A DNA stretch of 64,000 nucleotides from Diploptera punctata (taxonomy: Eukaryota; Arthropoda; Insecta; Blattodea; Blaberidae), in assembly GCA_030220185.1 (NCBI GenBank), contig JASPKZ010005710.1, forward strand, positions 1,154,603 through 1,218,602. The letters are read 5' to 3'. The position numbers and the translations under genes were made by a program. A model generated the notes under the pieces. That model was not told the origin of the DNA. It saw only the letters and a program-made list of their open reading frames with translations, and did not search any database. The first letter of the stretch is position 1; each line of letters starts with the position of its first letter. Below are positions 1 through 10,396 of this stretch, one piece after another.

Positions 1-334
1 GACTGTGGATGATCGATCCAAACGTCTTCTACAATACATATAAGATATAACATTAATAGGAAGAGGCACAGACGACCAACGCCTGACATGTTGTAAAAGT
101 ATTAATTCCGAATTACATGTAACATTTACACTTTGTCGGCCACAAAATACACGGAAGATTTCCCAGAATAAGTGATCAGCTCACGGCGGATTAGTTTCGA
201 GACAGCAGGAACGTTTAAAACGAGGCACATTGGCCTATTATTAATTCATACATTCGTACTAAACAAAGCTAATATATGAGTATGTGACAACATATTTCGT
301 AAACTTTTTAAATCTAAGTTTATTGACTTAAGTC
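1..334. other. no recognisable gene
   Basis: AT-rich sequence with no exon-like signal, no transposon domain and no obvious repeat that I can identify. Confidence 0.4.
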
Positions 335-412
335 TTACAAGTGACGAACAACCCGAAAAAACCTCTCCCCCCCAAGAAACTTGGTTCAAACCGGAGGTCG
401 AACTCGTTGCTT
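335..412 (-). repeat. SINE-B fragment
   Basis: A short degenerate match to the SINE-B family seen at 19252-19560 and 25268-25606. It keeps the block that reads as aacctcacccagaaact...accgg...cgaac, next to the tRNA-like B box. The tRNA head is not convincing here, so this is a weak fragment call. Confidence 0.35.
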
Positions 413-469
413 CCGAAGCAACGACTGGCACCGGCGTTCAATAACTCCATAGCAACAAATTCTTCATCA

Positions 470-1955
470 TTATCATCATCCTGCCAAGTATTAGTCCTAG
501 AAGAACTGTTACGGCCCGAGAAAGCGGGTTTCGTGCCATCTTTTCGTAGGTCGACCAAGTGACCGTTTCCCATTTGGACAGTAGTTCATTATTGCCTTGG
601 GGATCCTGGATCTAGCCATTCTTGAGACATGTTCCTTCCAGTTTAGCTGATATCTGGAGATGTAGTCCAGTATTGGTGACATTAAGTTCTTGAAGGATTT
701 CTACATTTTTCTTTCGATCCCATTTGGTGTAGCCAGCTGTTCGGCGCATAAATTTCATCTCACAAGCTGTTAGTCTGCTTTCATCTCTCGTCCTTATAGT
801 CCACGCTTCACTCCCATAACATAGGACTGGTCGAGCCATTATTTGACAAAGACGAGTACGAGTTGATTTTTGCACTAATGAAGGTTTTAAAACTCTATTA
901 ATGATTCCCATTGATTTGTTGAATTTCACAATTTTCTCTGGTAAATCCAAATGTTCAACAAAAGAGAGTTTATATCCTAAATAAGTAAACTCATTAACTC
1001 TCTCTAAAATTTTGTTATTTAAACAAATTTTGCTTGGTATTGGGGATTTTCCACAAAAGGCCATTATTTTAGTTTTATTGGTAGATATTTCCATTGAATA
1101 TTTCTGGGCTATCAAATTTAAATTATGTACTGACCATTGTAAATCATCTTCAGATTTTGCTAGTAAAACAAGATCATCTGCAAACATTATTATATCTAAT
1201 TTTAAATTTCTGTTGATAGTGATACTTCCATGTTTTGTTTCTCTAAAGTCTTTTACAATGACATTCATACATATGTTAAAAAGTAGAGGGGTGAGGCCAT
1301 AACCTTGTCTGACTCCTGAGTTTATTTCTTTCCACTGAGTTATTTTTTCTTTTATTTTTATTGCAATGAGAGTTGACTTATAAATGTTATAAATATTATA
1401 TATGATCTGCTTTGGGATCTGATCTTTCATCAAAATTTCAAATAACAGACTTCTGTTCACTTTATCAAAGGCCTTTTTTAAAGTCAATAAATGCCAAGTG
1501 TGTTTCTATATTAAATTCACGATGTTTGTCAATCACAATTTGCATTGTGAAATATCCATCAGAACATGATCTACCCTTCGGGAAGCTATTTTGTTCTTCT
1601 CCAAGTATATCTTCATAATATTTATATAATTATTCTTAATAATAGTGGAATAAATTTTGTAACCAGAGTTTAATAAGCTGATCCCTCTGTAATTATCACA
1701 ATTGGTCTTATCTCCTTTCTTAAATATTGGAATTACTAATGATTTTAACCAATCTTGAGGTGGATTTTCTCCTTGCCATATGATATTCAAGAAGTTTAAA
1801 TATCTTTTGAGAAATAGTTGACTGGAATGTTTAAATAGGTCAGTGGGTATTTCATCTTCACCAGGTGCTTTGTTACTCTTTATATTTTTTAAAGCTATTT
1901 GAAGTTCTTCTAAGGAAATAAAGTCTCTTTGTAAATTATCTGGATCTAGCAACAA
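470..1955 (-). pseudogene. 5'-truncated RTE-B non-LTR retrotransposon, broken reverse transcriptase
   Basis: Reverse transcriptase of a non-LTR retrotransposon, which in intact copies primes cDNA synthesis on nicked genomic DNA. The N-terminal part (1533-1955) has the finger motif KKGDKTNCDNYRGISLLNS. The second part (612-1487) has palm motif A (KKAFDKVNR), GVRQGYGLTPLLFN, and the catalytic FADD at about residues 102-105 of that segment. The C-terminal tail has the Y-G-x-E-x-W and RRTAGY signatures common to these families. The two parts are in different frames, joined near 1490-1530, and the frame is lost again after 612. The 3' end runs into an ATC-rich stretch near 470-480, equivalent to a (GAT)n tail on the minus strand. 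The 5' half, including the endonuclease, is absent. RT identity is certain; clade RTE is probable. Confidence 0.85.
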
Positions 1956-2097
1956 ATTATATACTATTAACCCTTATATTGTCAATGTATCTTATAGGAT
2001 ACATCAATTGATTTAATTTATTTAACACTACCTAATACCCGGCGTGCGCTGCTCCTAAATAAATGTTAATGTGTTTTTACCACCAGCCGTGCACTGT

Positions 2098-2880
2098 TAT
2101 ACTTGCCCGGGAATCTGCTTATCCCGATCTTCTTGTCATCAATGAAAGACAAAAATGGTTATTGTGAGTTACCCGTAGAAGATAAACATATACTGTCGCG
2201 GACTTTTTTGTAGAGTTTTTTGAGATGTTGAATTCTGTGTACATTAATTTGGTGTATTTGTTATGGTTTAGGCAGCGTAAGCCATTTAAGCGTCAAAATA
2301 GGGACTTTATTTCACGTTTTTCAATTCAAAGGGCGATTTTTGGGGGTAAAGGGGTTGAGTATTACAACTCTCTTATAGCCTATGTTCATCCCCGGAATCT
2401 CCTGAACATTTTTCAAAAAGCCCCATCTCAATCGGTTGAACGGTATGGCAGAGCACGCTTGCCCGGGAATCTACTTATCCCGATCTTCTTGGTATCAATG
2501 AAGTGACAAAAATGGTTATTGTGAGTTATCCGCAAATGATAAACATATGCTGTCGCGGACTTTTTTGTAGAGTTTTTTGAGGTATTCAATTCTGTGTACA
2601 TTAATTTGGTGTACTTGTTATGGTTTAGGCAGCGTATGCCATTTAAGCGTCAAAATAGGGACTTTATTTCACGTTTTTCAATTCAAAGGGGTAAAGCCAT
2701 TTAAGCGTCGAAATAGGGGCTTTATTTCACGTTTTCACCACAAAGGGTTATTTTTAGAGGCGAAGGGGTTGAATATCACAACTCTCTTATAGCCTATGTT
2801 CATTCCGGAAATCTCCTGAACATTTTGCATAAAAAAACATCAAAATCGGATCAACGGTATGACCGCGCATAGAATACGAA
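2098..2880 (+). repeat. about 360-bp tandem repeat, two copies
   Basis: Two head-to-tail copies, about 2098-2455 and 2456-2830, share long blocks: cttgcccgggaatct, ctgtcgcggacttttttgt, tctgtgtacattaatttggt and gccatttaagcgtcaaaata. Copy 2 has an internal duplication of the gccatttaagcg block near 2694. The final segment ends with a gaacaaacaaacaaa-like run near 2878-2895, reminiscent of a transposon 3' end. The short reading frames inside copy to copy are a by-product of the duplication and are not proposed as genes. Confidence 0.7.
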
Positions 2881-3042
2881 CAAACAAACAAACATTGATT
2901 TTTGTATATTATATTTTTAATAAAACAGAAGAAAACGCAAGAATAGAAATTACTTAAATTTGTGTCGAAAGATCTTAATGATATCATACGAGATTTAAAG
3001 TTATCCAAAAACCAGCCTGAAATGCTTGGTTCCCGGCTAAAA

Positions 3043-3185
3043 GAGATGGAATCTCTCGGAAACCTTGCGTGATGGAGAAAAACTGATATCATATTTGAAT
3101 TAAGGAGAAAAAATACTGTCAGAATCACATATTTTTCTTTCTGAGACAAAAAAAAAAGTTTATTTTTTGTTACTCAGTGCAATCT
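3043..3185 (+). repeat. fragment of the 16060-17903 inverted-repeat element
   Basis: This matches the outer end of the inverted repeat described at 17770-17903. Shared words are ctctcggaaaccttgcgtga, agaatcacatatttttcttt and a terminal gtttattttttgtt(a/g)ctcagtg. It is a solo terminal fragment of the same transposon family. Confidence 0.7.
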
Positions 3186-3189
3186 GTAT

Positions 3190-3955
3190 GGGTATATATG
3201 GGATACGTTCCAAGGTTCCAGAATCAAATAAAATTTATCAAAGTAAAATCAATTAATGAGAGATCTTGAAAAATTTTCATTAATTATTATTATTGTCAGG
3301 CTTAGGCAAGGCCTTAAAGAAGTTAGTAAATGTTTTCTGTTTTGCCGCTTTTAAAATACTTTTTAGTCGCAAATGACTGGCCAACTCGTAAACGGTCAAG
3401 GATTTCTGTTTTTACTTTAAGCGGCAACACTACTTTTTTCCGCTTCGGAACTAATTTTTTCCCCTTTTACTCGACATTATAAATTGTCAACACAACAGAA
3501 GAGACACGTGTTTTTCAATCAAAATTATTGCAACGATGACAAGTTGAAATAATAAAACACCGATTGTGGCGAGGGCTGCATTTATAACAGACATAGCGGC
3601 GCGTGAAATACGACGGGGGTGCCCTGGCTTTTAATAACGAACGACAATTAGGTTTGTTTTAATTTGATATTACTTTGTCCATTTGGTTTGAATCGCTCTT
3701 TGTGCAAAAGTCGCCTTGGCACGTGCTTGCCGCAAAAAAAAAAAAAAAAAAAAGAAAAAGAAAAAAAGTTGCCGATGCGTTAATAAAGGATACTAATCAT
3801 TTTAATATACCGATGTATCCGCGAATCACGCGAATACAGGAACTGTGTCACAATTTTTTAAACCGCGGAATAATGAAAACTCGAGTAAGAACCGCTAACA
3901 AGGAGCTTTTACTGTATAGCAAATAATGAACTGATTCCTTCGAACTACATATTTG
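3190..3955. other. no recognisable gene
   Basis: Intronic or intergenic AT-rich DNA with an A-run (about 3735-3755) inside a short chance reading frame. I see no splice-site and exon pair, and no transposon domain. Confidence 0.4.
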
Positions 3956-4330
3956 ATAACTGTGTTTTTAAATAATGATTTTACTAAGTTGTTTACTAAA
4001 AATAAATTAATAACCTATAATGTTGGTTATAATATACAGTTTGATGTCATTTTTTCTCCACTAGGGTTCGTTCTTACAATATTACGATTCTATTTGACAA
4101 TAAATAATATGATCAAGTTGAAGTGGATAAACAAATAAAACATAACCACACATTTCTGATTTGTTTTCAAACATCGCCGTTTACATTAAACATATAAATA
4201 TTTTAAAATAACTATATTTAAATAATGACTTATGATTAAACAGCTTAATTTTATTCGTTAAATAGTTCTAAAAAATTCTCTAGATAAACTCACTCGTGAC
4301 TCATGATAAAGCTAATGTGTACTAAAGTGA
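3956..4330 (+). repeat. dispersed repeat R1, partial copy
   Basis: Shares many blocks with 31465-32160 and 59270-60060, for example caataaataatatgatc, tttgttttcaaac(a/g)tcg, aacagcttaattttattcg and gttaaatagt. All three copies have the same orientation. No coding capacity was seen, so the class is unknown. Confidence 0.75.
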
Positions 4331-4639
4331 ATAAAACAAGAATTTGACGTTTATAGTGCTTTCTAACACAGGTGTTAATAATTGATAAAAATTTTTAAAA
4401 ATAAAATAAAATAAAATTAATTAATAATTATTATTACACAACCGGAACCTAAAGACTTCAATGGTGACCCTGAGAAAGATCATTGTTGTCTACCCACAAT
4501 TTAAAGTAAACGGGGAAGCTGATAACATCAATATGGAACTCATCTATAATTGAGACCCTTAGAAGCCAAGGGGTACAATTGACAAATTACTAATTTTGGA
4601 GTCAAATGTAGATTTTAGATTTTTCAAGAAGAAGAAACA

Positions 4640-4935
4640 ATTAGAAACTCAGTTATAAGGGAGAGAGTGAAGATTGAAGACACTAATTTAGATTATATTA
4701 AAACTCAGCAATTAAGATGGTACGGACATGTCCAGCGAATGGAAGAGGATCGGCTACCAAAATGTGTTTTGGAATGGAAACGCGAGGGAAGACGAGGCAG
4801 AGTAAGACATAACACTTCTTGGAGTCAGGGAATATATTTATATATGGAGGAGAAACATCTACAAACAGGAGATTGCATGGAACGACAAAATTGGCTATTA
4901 GGAATCGGACGATGTCAAAGACATTAATCAATCGA
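4640..4935 (+). pseudogene. C-terminal fragment of a non-LTR retrotransposon ORF
   Basis: The translation of 4667-4927 contains QLRWYGHVQRMEEDRLPK followed by a basic GRRGR stretch, the usual end of RTE-type ORF2 proteins downstream of the RT. There are no catalytic motifs because the copy is 5'-truncated and short. Confidence 0.75.
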
Positions 4936-5097
4936 TGATCTATCTATCTATGTAGATTTTAGTAATTAAAGCAAATACTAATTTGAGTGGCCAATGGATA
5001 AAGTAAAAATCTGTCTAGTGCTGAAATCTAGTGGCTGGAAAAAAAAAAAAAAAACTGTAACACACTCACATATGAAGTGTCTCGACTGTGAATTCCA

Positions 5098-5580
5098 TTT
5101 ATTAATAAATAATAGTTTAAAAAACTAAAACAGCACGCTTTATTAGAAAACCGAACTAAAAATTAAAAATAATTTTAATTTCCAACACGGTTGGGATAAA
5201 ATTAAAGTGATCAACAAAAAAGCCATCTCCAACACATCTAGAATAAAACTAGAGTTATCTGCAAAAAAAAAAAAACATCAAAATCGTGGGGTGCTTTTCA
5301 TGGTTTTTACGTTTTCTTCTTAGAGACTTTACTTTTACTAATATCTGTTTATTATCAAATACGTTAATTGATATAGAGCACCACACGCTTTTGACGGTAA
5401 AAATATATTTTTTGTAGATGATTCTAGTTTTATTCTAGATGTGTTGGAGATGATTTTTTTTGTTGACCACTTTAATTTTATCCCAAGCGTGTTGGAAATT
5501 AAAATTATTTTTCATTTTTTAGTTCGGTTTTCTAATAAAACGTGTTGTTTTAGTTTTTTTAAACTATTATTCATTTTTAT
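5098..5580. mobile_element. foldback (long-TIR) element
   Basis: The left arm (about 5098-5297) and right arm (about 5377-5580) are reverse complements with few differences. Landmarks are ctagaataaaactagagtt against tctagttttattctag, and tccaacacatctag against ctagatgtgttgga. A loop of about 80 bp separates them and there is no coding region, so this is a MITE-like non-autonomous element. A related solo arm lies at 57205-57650. Confidence 0.85.
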
Positions 5581-5667
5581 TTTTAGTTTGGTTTTCTAAA
5601 AACGTAAATAACTTTAAATTCGATACTATTGTAGTATGAGCTAAAAGTAAAATACCCTTCTAAAAAT

Positions 5668-5758
5668 TCCTCCGGGCCGGATTTGAACCAGCGACCTATG
5701 GATTATTGAAATTATATACCACTACAGTCCACCACTGTACCAACTGAGCTACCACAAC
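5668..5758 (-). tRNA. tRNA-Tyr(GUA)-like sequence with intron, degenerate
   Basis: On the minus strand an A box (tagctcagttggta), the anticodon region ggactGTAgtgg, an intron of about 20 nt, then cataggtcgctggttcaaatc with a good B box and T arm. This is the layout of eukaryotic intron-containing tRNA-Tyr genes. The D stem (gctc against cagt) and the 5' acceptor strand (GTTGTGG against CCGGAGG) pair poorly, so it is probably a pseudogene or repeat-borne copy. A second copy is at 57967-58056 within shared flanks. Confidence 0.7.
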
Positions 5759-5965
5759 GATAGACTAAAAAGTCGGTACGTCAGCAACCTATTATACCGG
5801 TCTTTATATTTTTGATGTCCCTGATGATTCTGGCCAGGATCATAGAAAAAAAATGAAATTATTGTGTTGTCATTGGTCCTTTACAAGTATACAAAGTTTC
5901 AAGTCGATCCAATGTTTTTAAGTGGGTGAAAATCGTGTTGAAAGATTCCGTTACATAGATACAGG
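5759..5965. repeat. flank shared with the second tRNA-Tyr-like copy
   Basis: This stretch is nearly repeated at 58130-58280. Shared words are ctttacaagtatacaaagtt, gtcgatccaatgttttta and gtgggtgaaaatcgtgttga. The tRNA-Tyr-like sequences therefore sit inside one larger repeat. Confidence 0.8.
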
Positions 5966-6466
5966 TGAAGCTAATATAAAGCGTATAAAAACTGATCATT
6001 TGTTACATATACCTCTTGGCTACCAAGGGTCTCAATTCAACTTCGTTTGGACCCTATAGCTTGGGGCATCTTCATCAACACCACAAGTATCAGCTTCATG
6101 ATGTCACATAGTTCATTAAGATTTCAATACAGCAGGCGTAGAAAACCTATTCTATGGTTTATCGTGCATTAGTGCATGCTGAATAGCATTACATAGCTTC
6201 ATGCAAGAGAAACTGTGTCACAATCGTGCTTTTAGTTCAGTGAGAGTAGATTTGGTAGTGAAAAGCCAACATTGGTAATTTCCATTATCTCTCAATATTC
6301 AGTTATATTTAGTGACATTTAGCTGCTGGTTAATTTACGCTGACAATATTGGCTCTTTTACCAGTAATCATGAATGTGCATAAAAGCTCTGTTATTTGTA
6401 TACTAGCTACTAAAACTGTACAGTGTTCCCAACATTAATACACTTTTCTTAATCCTAATACTCAAT
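5966..6466. other. no recognisable gene
   Basis: Intronic or intergenic DNA without a supported exon, transposon domain or repeat partner in this window. Confidence 0.4.
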
Positions 6467-6621
6467 GGATTGAATAGTCGCCCAGAAAAGTTGGTGACCA
6501 TTTTTAACAAATTGATTTTTACATAGAAAAAAGTTGTAATGGCACTTGGGTCCTTTTTCCATGTAAAATCAACTTAGTAAAAAATGAGGGCTACAGCCTT
6601 ATTCTGGGCGGCTATTCAATT
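6467..6621. repeat. short foldback element
   Basis: Hairpin with arms of about 70 bp. The left arm begins gattgaatagtcgcccaga and the right arm ends tctgggcggctattcaatta. Inner arms pair tttttacatagaaaaa with tttttccatgtaaaa around a loop of about 20 bp. Noncoding and MITE-like. Confidence 0.75.
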
Positions 6622-7654
6622 ACTGGACAGTATTTATTTTTGCTAGTTTTTTACATTTGTAAAATAAAGTGAAAGTAATTTTTAAAATTCAATTTATATA
6701 CTCTTTATGAATCTGTTATTAAACTTAATGTTTTTATAGGATTCATTCATTGTGGAGAAGTTTATATAAATCTAATATCTAATTTAATTAAAAAGAACAC
6801 ACAATCAGTGGTGGCACTTAAATAAATATGTCAACAAACACGTGGATATATGTAAAAATACGGTTTCAATTTATTGTATGCATTTAGGCTGTCACCACGA
6901 GAAAAATGTGAGCCCAGTATAAAGAATAAACTCTTCATTACAAAAATGATAAAATGAATTGGCATATATTTTTATTCTAGTACTTAAACAGTCCATTTTT
7001 GTACTTAGATATATACATTTTTTTTATTATATTAACTTTCCTCATTAGAGGATTGCCTCAAGGACAATGTGATACAGACAATTAATTTTGAAATTGATGA
7101 ATACTATTTGTAAATACATTAAACAATTTTAAATTATAATTGAAGCATACATACAATAAAGTAGAAATTTTGTAAATATGGTTTCTTAAATTCAAATTGA
7201 TCCTCTAATGGCAGTGATGGCAATTTAGAAAGATACACCCTGTCCATTGAACTATGTAATTTGTTTATTTATGTTTACAGCTTACAAGATTTGCCCTAAA
7301 ATATTGTATAATAATAATACATTCCAATGAATTTTAACAATTAGTGACAATTAAAAAATAGTGAAATTCATAGCTAGTGTCACCAACATAACATCTGCAA
7401 ATTCAGGTAAACTGCCTACTTAATCATTAAAATTGGTAATGCATCCTACAAAATACACTTCTTTAATTTATTTAATATTTTTAATAAAACAATAAAACGA
7501 TTGAAGTATAAATTAGTCAAATTTATGTTGAATTACACAATTTTTATTTTATAAAGCTTTCCCCAATTGGATGCTGCCTGAAGCATCAAAACGAGAATAC
7601 AGAGAAGGAAAAAAACAACGAATTTGAATATTATAAAACAATTACAACGAATGG
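6622..7654. other. no recognisable gene
   Basis: Very AT-rich sequence. I found no exon, domain or internal repeat that I can support. Confidence 0.4.
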
Positions 7655-7935
7655 CTAGCTTCATGGGCTAGTGGTCAGCGTTTCTAACTACATTATTGAG
7701 GTCCCGGGTTCGATTCTCGGTCAGACGTTGGGATTTTTTCCTTAAAGGGAATTATTCCTGTGGTTGCCCAAAGTCTGGAATTTAGGAATTCCCTGGTGCT
7801 TCATTATCATTAACTCCATCATATGATTGGGGTAACGTAATTCCGTCTTCCAGGTGTCCCAACCTAAGAAATGGGTTACAATTCCACCAATGCCGGGGAG
7901 AAAACCAGAAATATCATTAAAGGCAACCTGGGGAC
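7655..7935 (+). mobile_element. tRNA-derived SINE (family D)
   Basis: A tRNA-like head with an A-box-like gggctagtggtcagcg (about 7669) and a B box gggttcgattctcgg is followed by a tRNA-unrelated body containing tcccctt/ccaggtgtcccaacctaag-type words and ending near ggggacattgg. Only one copy is in this window. The 3' boundary is approximate. Confidence 0.65.
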
Positions 7936-8018
7936 ATTGGACAAAAAAGACAATTAATTACAATAATTGATATAATATGCAGTCAGTTGTAGCGGTATTA
8001 ACTTAAAGTCACATAACA

Positions 8019-8579
8019 TTGCAACCGGAAGATATAATGGTGAGTTTCGACGTGATCTCACTATTCACCAAAGTTCCAATAAATGAGACTATTCACCTCA
8101 TTGCTGCAAAGTTTCCTCAAGACATCACAAAACTTTTTGAACACTGCTTAACCACCAGCTATTTTCTATTCAACAACGACTTCTACGAGCAAATAGATGG
8201 AGTAGCTACGGGCAGTCCCTTTAGCCCAGTAGTTGCCAATTTCTTCATGGAAAACTTTGAGCAAACATGCTTAGATACGACACCTATCAAACCCAAGATA
8301 TGGCTTCGCTATATAGACGACACCTTTGTAATCTGGAACCACGGGGAAGAGAAATTAGACGAATTTCTGACACACATCAACAACATAAACTCCAGTATAC
8401 AATTCACCATAGAAAAAGAAACAGACAACAGCATAGCATTCCTAGACATCCTGATCAAAGGGAAGAAGACAGCAACATTTACCACACTATCTACAGAAAA
8501 CCTACCCACATGGACAGGTATCTTCATAAAACCTCGAATCATCACCCTAAGCAAAAATTTGGAATCATCAAATCATTGA
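8019..8579 (+). pseudogene. PLE reverse transcriptase domain
   Basis: The palm domain of a Penelope-like RT. Motif A is MVSFDVISLFTKVP (about residues 7-20), motif B is GVATGSPFSPVVANFF (61-76), and the catalytic RYIDD is at 97-101, followed by a motif D region with SIAFLDILI. All three catalytic aspartates are visible. The reading frame breaks near 8475; the natural continuation (YRKPTHMDRYLH and onward) is in the next frame to about 8715, and the frame then switches again. The copy therefore needs at least two frameshifts to be read through and is 5'-incomplete. Confidence 0.9.
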
Positions 8580-8598
8580 CAGATCGAGCCAAAAAACT

Positions 8599-9198
8599 GT
8601 GTCATCCGGATTTATTAAAAACGGAACTTCAACACCTCCAGACGGTATTCACAGCCAATGGATACACCAGGAAAGAAATCAACCGAGCCAATCATCCCAG
8701 ACGATACAGCAGCAGCAAGGAATCAGAGGAAAAACTTCAACCAGGGCATTTTTACCGTTCTTCAAGAATGTAACGGACCGCATTGGTAAACTACTAAAGA
8801 AAGAAGACATAAAGACAGTATACAGGCCTACCAAGAAAATCAAGAACCTTCTCAGACCTATAAAGGATCAACTTCATCCTCATCAGACAGCAGGCATATG
8901 CAGGATTCCATGTAGTTGTGGAAAAGTGTATATAGGCACCACTAAACGCACCATCGCAACCAGACTTAAGGAGCATGAAAGATACAGTCGTCTTAAACAA
9001 ATGGATAAGTCGGCAGTAGCAGAACACTCTTTACTTGATGGCCACAGGGTACAACACCAGAATACAGACATATTATCTAACTGCACACACTATTTTACCC
9101 GTCTACAACGAGAAGCCATCGAAATATTCAAACATAAAAACAGTTTCAACAGAAAAGAAGAATCATTAAAAGTCAACAAAGTATGGATACCGTTCTAA
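8599..9198 (+). pseudogene. PLE C-terminal GIY-YIG endonuclease
   Basis: GIY-YIG nuclease that in Penelope elements nicks the target for cDNA priming. The motif is split as GIC...KVYIG at about residues 99-113, preceded by CxC-type cysteines (IPCSCGK). The later landmarks TRLKEHERYS and AVAEHSLLDGH supply the Arg and Glu regions, and the tail reaches NSFNRKEESLKVNKVWIPF before a stop. Residues 1-48 are probably out-of-frame sequence; the genuine linker begins near TRAFLPFF. Frameshifted relative to the upstream RT. Confidence 0.88.
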
Positions 9199-9226
9199 AA
9201 AGCGCAAAATGTAAACCTCTACAAGC

Positions 9227-9395
9227 ACAGTCGACTAGACTATCAAACAGCAATCTCAGTGGAACAATTGAAGTCCCTACCGCTGACCAATCAGAAGACA
9301 GATATAACGTACAGTCGACTAGACCATCAAACAGCAATCTCATTTGAGCAATGGAAGTCCATACCGGTGACCAATCAGAAGGCAGATACAACTTA
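9227..9395 (+). repeat. two-copy 84-bp direct repeat in the PLE 3' region
   Basis: Two copies of about 84 bp, 9227-9311 and 9312-9395, share cagtcgactaga, catcaaacagcaatctca and accaatcagaag. They lie between the GIY-YIG stop and the terminal repeat. Confidence 0.75.
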
Positions 9396-9460
9396 CGAAC
9401 ACATCGCGGTGAACGTATAAATAAGACAGACAGCGGACAGAATTGCCAGTCTCAAGACAA

Positions 9461-9503
9461 TCCTTGAGGATGCCAGACGCAGTCTCTGGCGAAACGTCGG
9501 GGA
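9461..9503 (+). ncRNA. hammerhead-ribozyme-like motif in PLE terminus
   Basis: The order is ttgagga, then a hairpin gccagac...gtctctggc, then gaaac and gtc, with outer tcc/ggga able to pair. This resembles the hammerhead arrangement CUGANGA, stem II, GAAA, cleavage triplet GUC, known from Penelope terminal repeats. The first core base is T instead of C and stem III is minimal, so activity is doubtful without a dimer or a test. Confidence 0.5.
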
Positions 9504-9569
9504 ACTACAAGCCTCACGACCACGGCCTACAGCCCGAAAATCTTCTTCAAGATCATCATCACACAATTA

Positions 9570-10345
9570 TGTTTTCACCGCTGTCCGACACAAATAAGTT
9601 GTTCGAGAAATTAGTGTTTCTGCAATTTAAGGGTTAAGACTTTGTTAAATTTTTGTTATATGTTTTTTAAATATTGTAGTTGGCAATAAAAACTTTTTTT
9701 TTGTGTAAGGACCCAAATCAGATTGGGGTGATTGTTTAGTGCATCATACATACTTACCGTGGCAAATGAACGAGTTTAAGCATGGATGCTCTTGAAAAAT
9801 AATATCAACACAACAGAGTGTACTAAGAATTTCTACTTCATGCGTTTAGTCATCTAATTGAGGCCATGCAGAAAAGTAATGCGAAGAGCTTTATTTAAAT
9901 TCACACCTCCATCCCTTCAACAAAGTTAAGTATGTAAAGATTGTGGAGCCGAGAGTTTTATTTTCTGTTTTAGTAATTCTTTTATAATGTAGGTCTACCC
10001 AGTTGTTCCTTTGCTGTTGTTCACTTCTAGATTTACTTGTTTTAATGTCTTAGCAATACAAAAGTGACTGAATTTTACTCCACAATAAAGCAGTATATTT
10101 TTAGAAGAAGAAAATATAATTTTGTACATAGTATTCAGCTGAGTCGATCTGGAAATTGCATTTCTATATTGAAAAAAAGTGAAATATACTAAGTGAGGAG
10201 AATATCGCGATTTTTTGCCCGCATGAGCATTTTATCCCATGTTCCGAGACATTTAGCCGCTGATTTTTTTCATTATAGGCCTACCAAAAATGAAATAAAA
10301 ATGAGATATAAACACCAAATGTAATGGTTTGTGTTGTAGTAATTG
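9570..10345. other. no recognisable gene
   Basis: AT-rich DNA. A donor-like GTAAGTATG occurs on the minus strand near 9758, but no convincing exon could be paired with it. Confidence 0.35.
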
Positions 10346-10348
10346 CAA

Positions 10349-10351
<3 letters not shown>

Positions 10352-10391
<40 letters not shown>
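10352..10391. repeat. (TA)n microsatellite
   Basis: Uninterrupted TA dinucleotide run. Confidence 0.95.

Positions 10392-10396
<5 letters not shown>

Larger units (their letters stand above)
8005..9565 (+). mobile_element. Penelope-like element (PLE), 5'-truncated
   Basis: Order: reverse transcriptase, linker, GIY-YIG endonuclease, an 84-bp direct duplication, then a terminal repeat with a hammerhead-like motif. RT plus GIY-YIG is diagnostic of Penelope-like retroelements. The 5' end is cut just before the RT motif A region. The 3' end is placed by comparison with the homologous terminus at 57393-57488, which ends at the same gtcatcat-like word. Confidence 0.85.

Noticed and set aside
2225..2792. 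Two similar frames of 93 and 71 codons
   Set aside because: Products of the 360-bp tandem repeat, without domains or independent support.
9720..9800. A tiny exon ending at a good GTAAGTATG donor on the minus strand
   Set aside because: No ankyrin or death-domain residues and no credible acceptor; too short to support.
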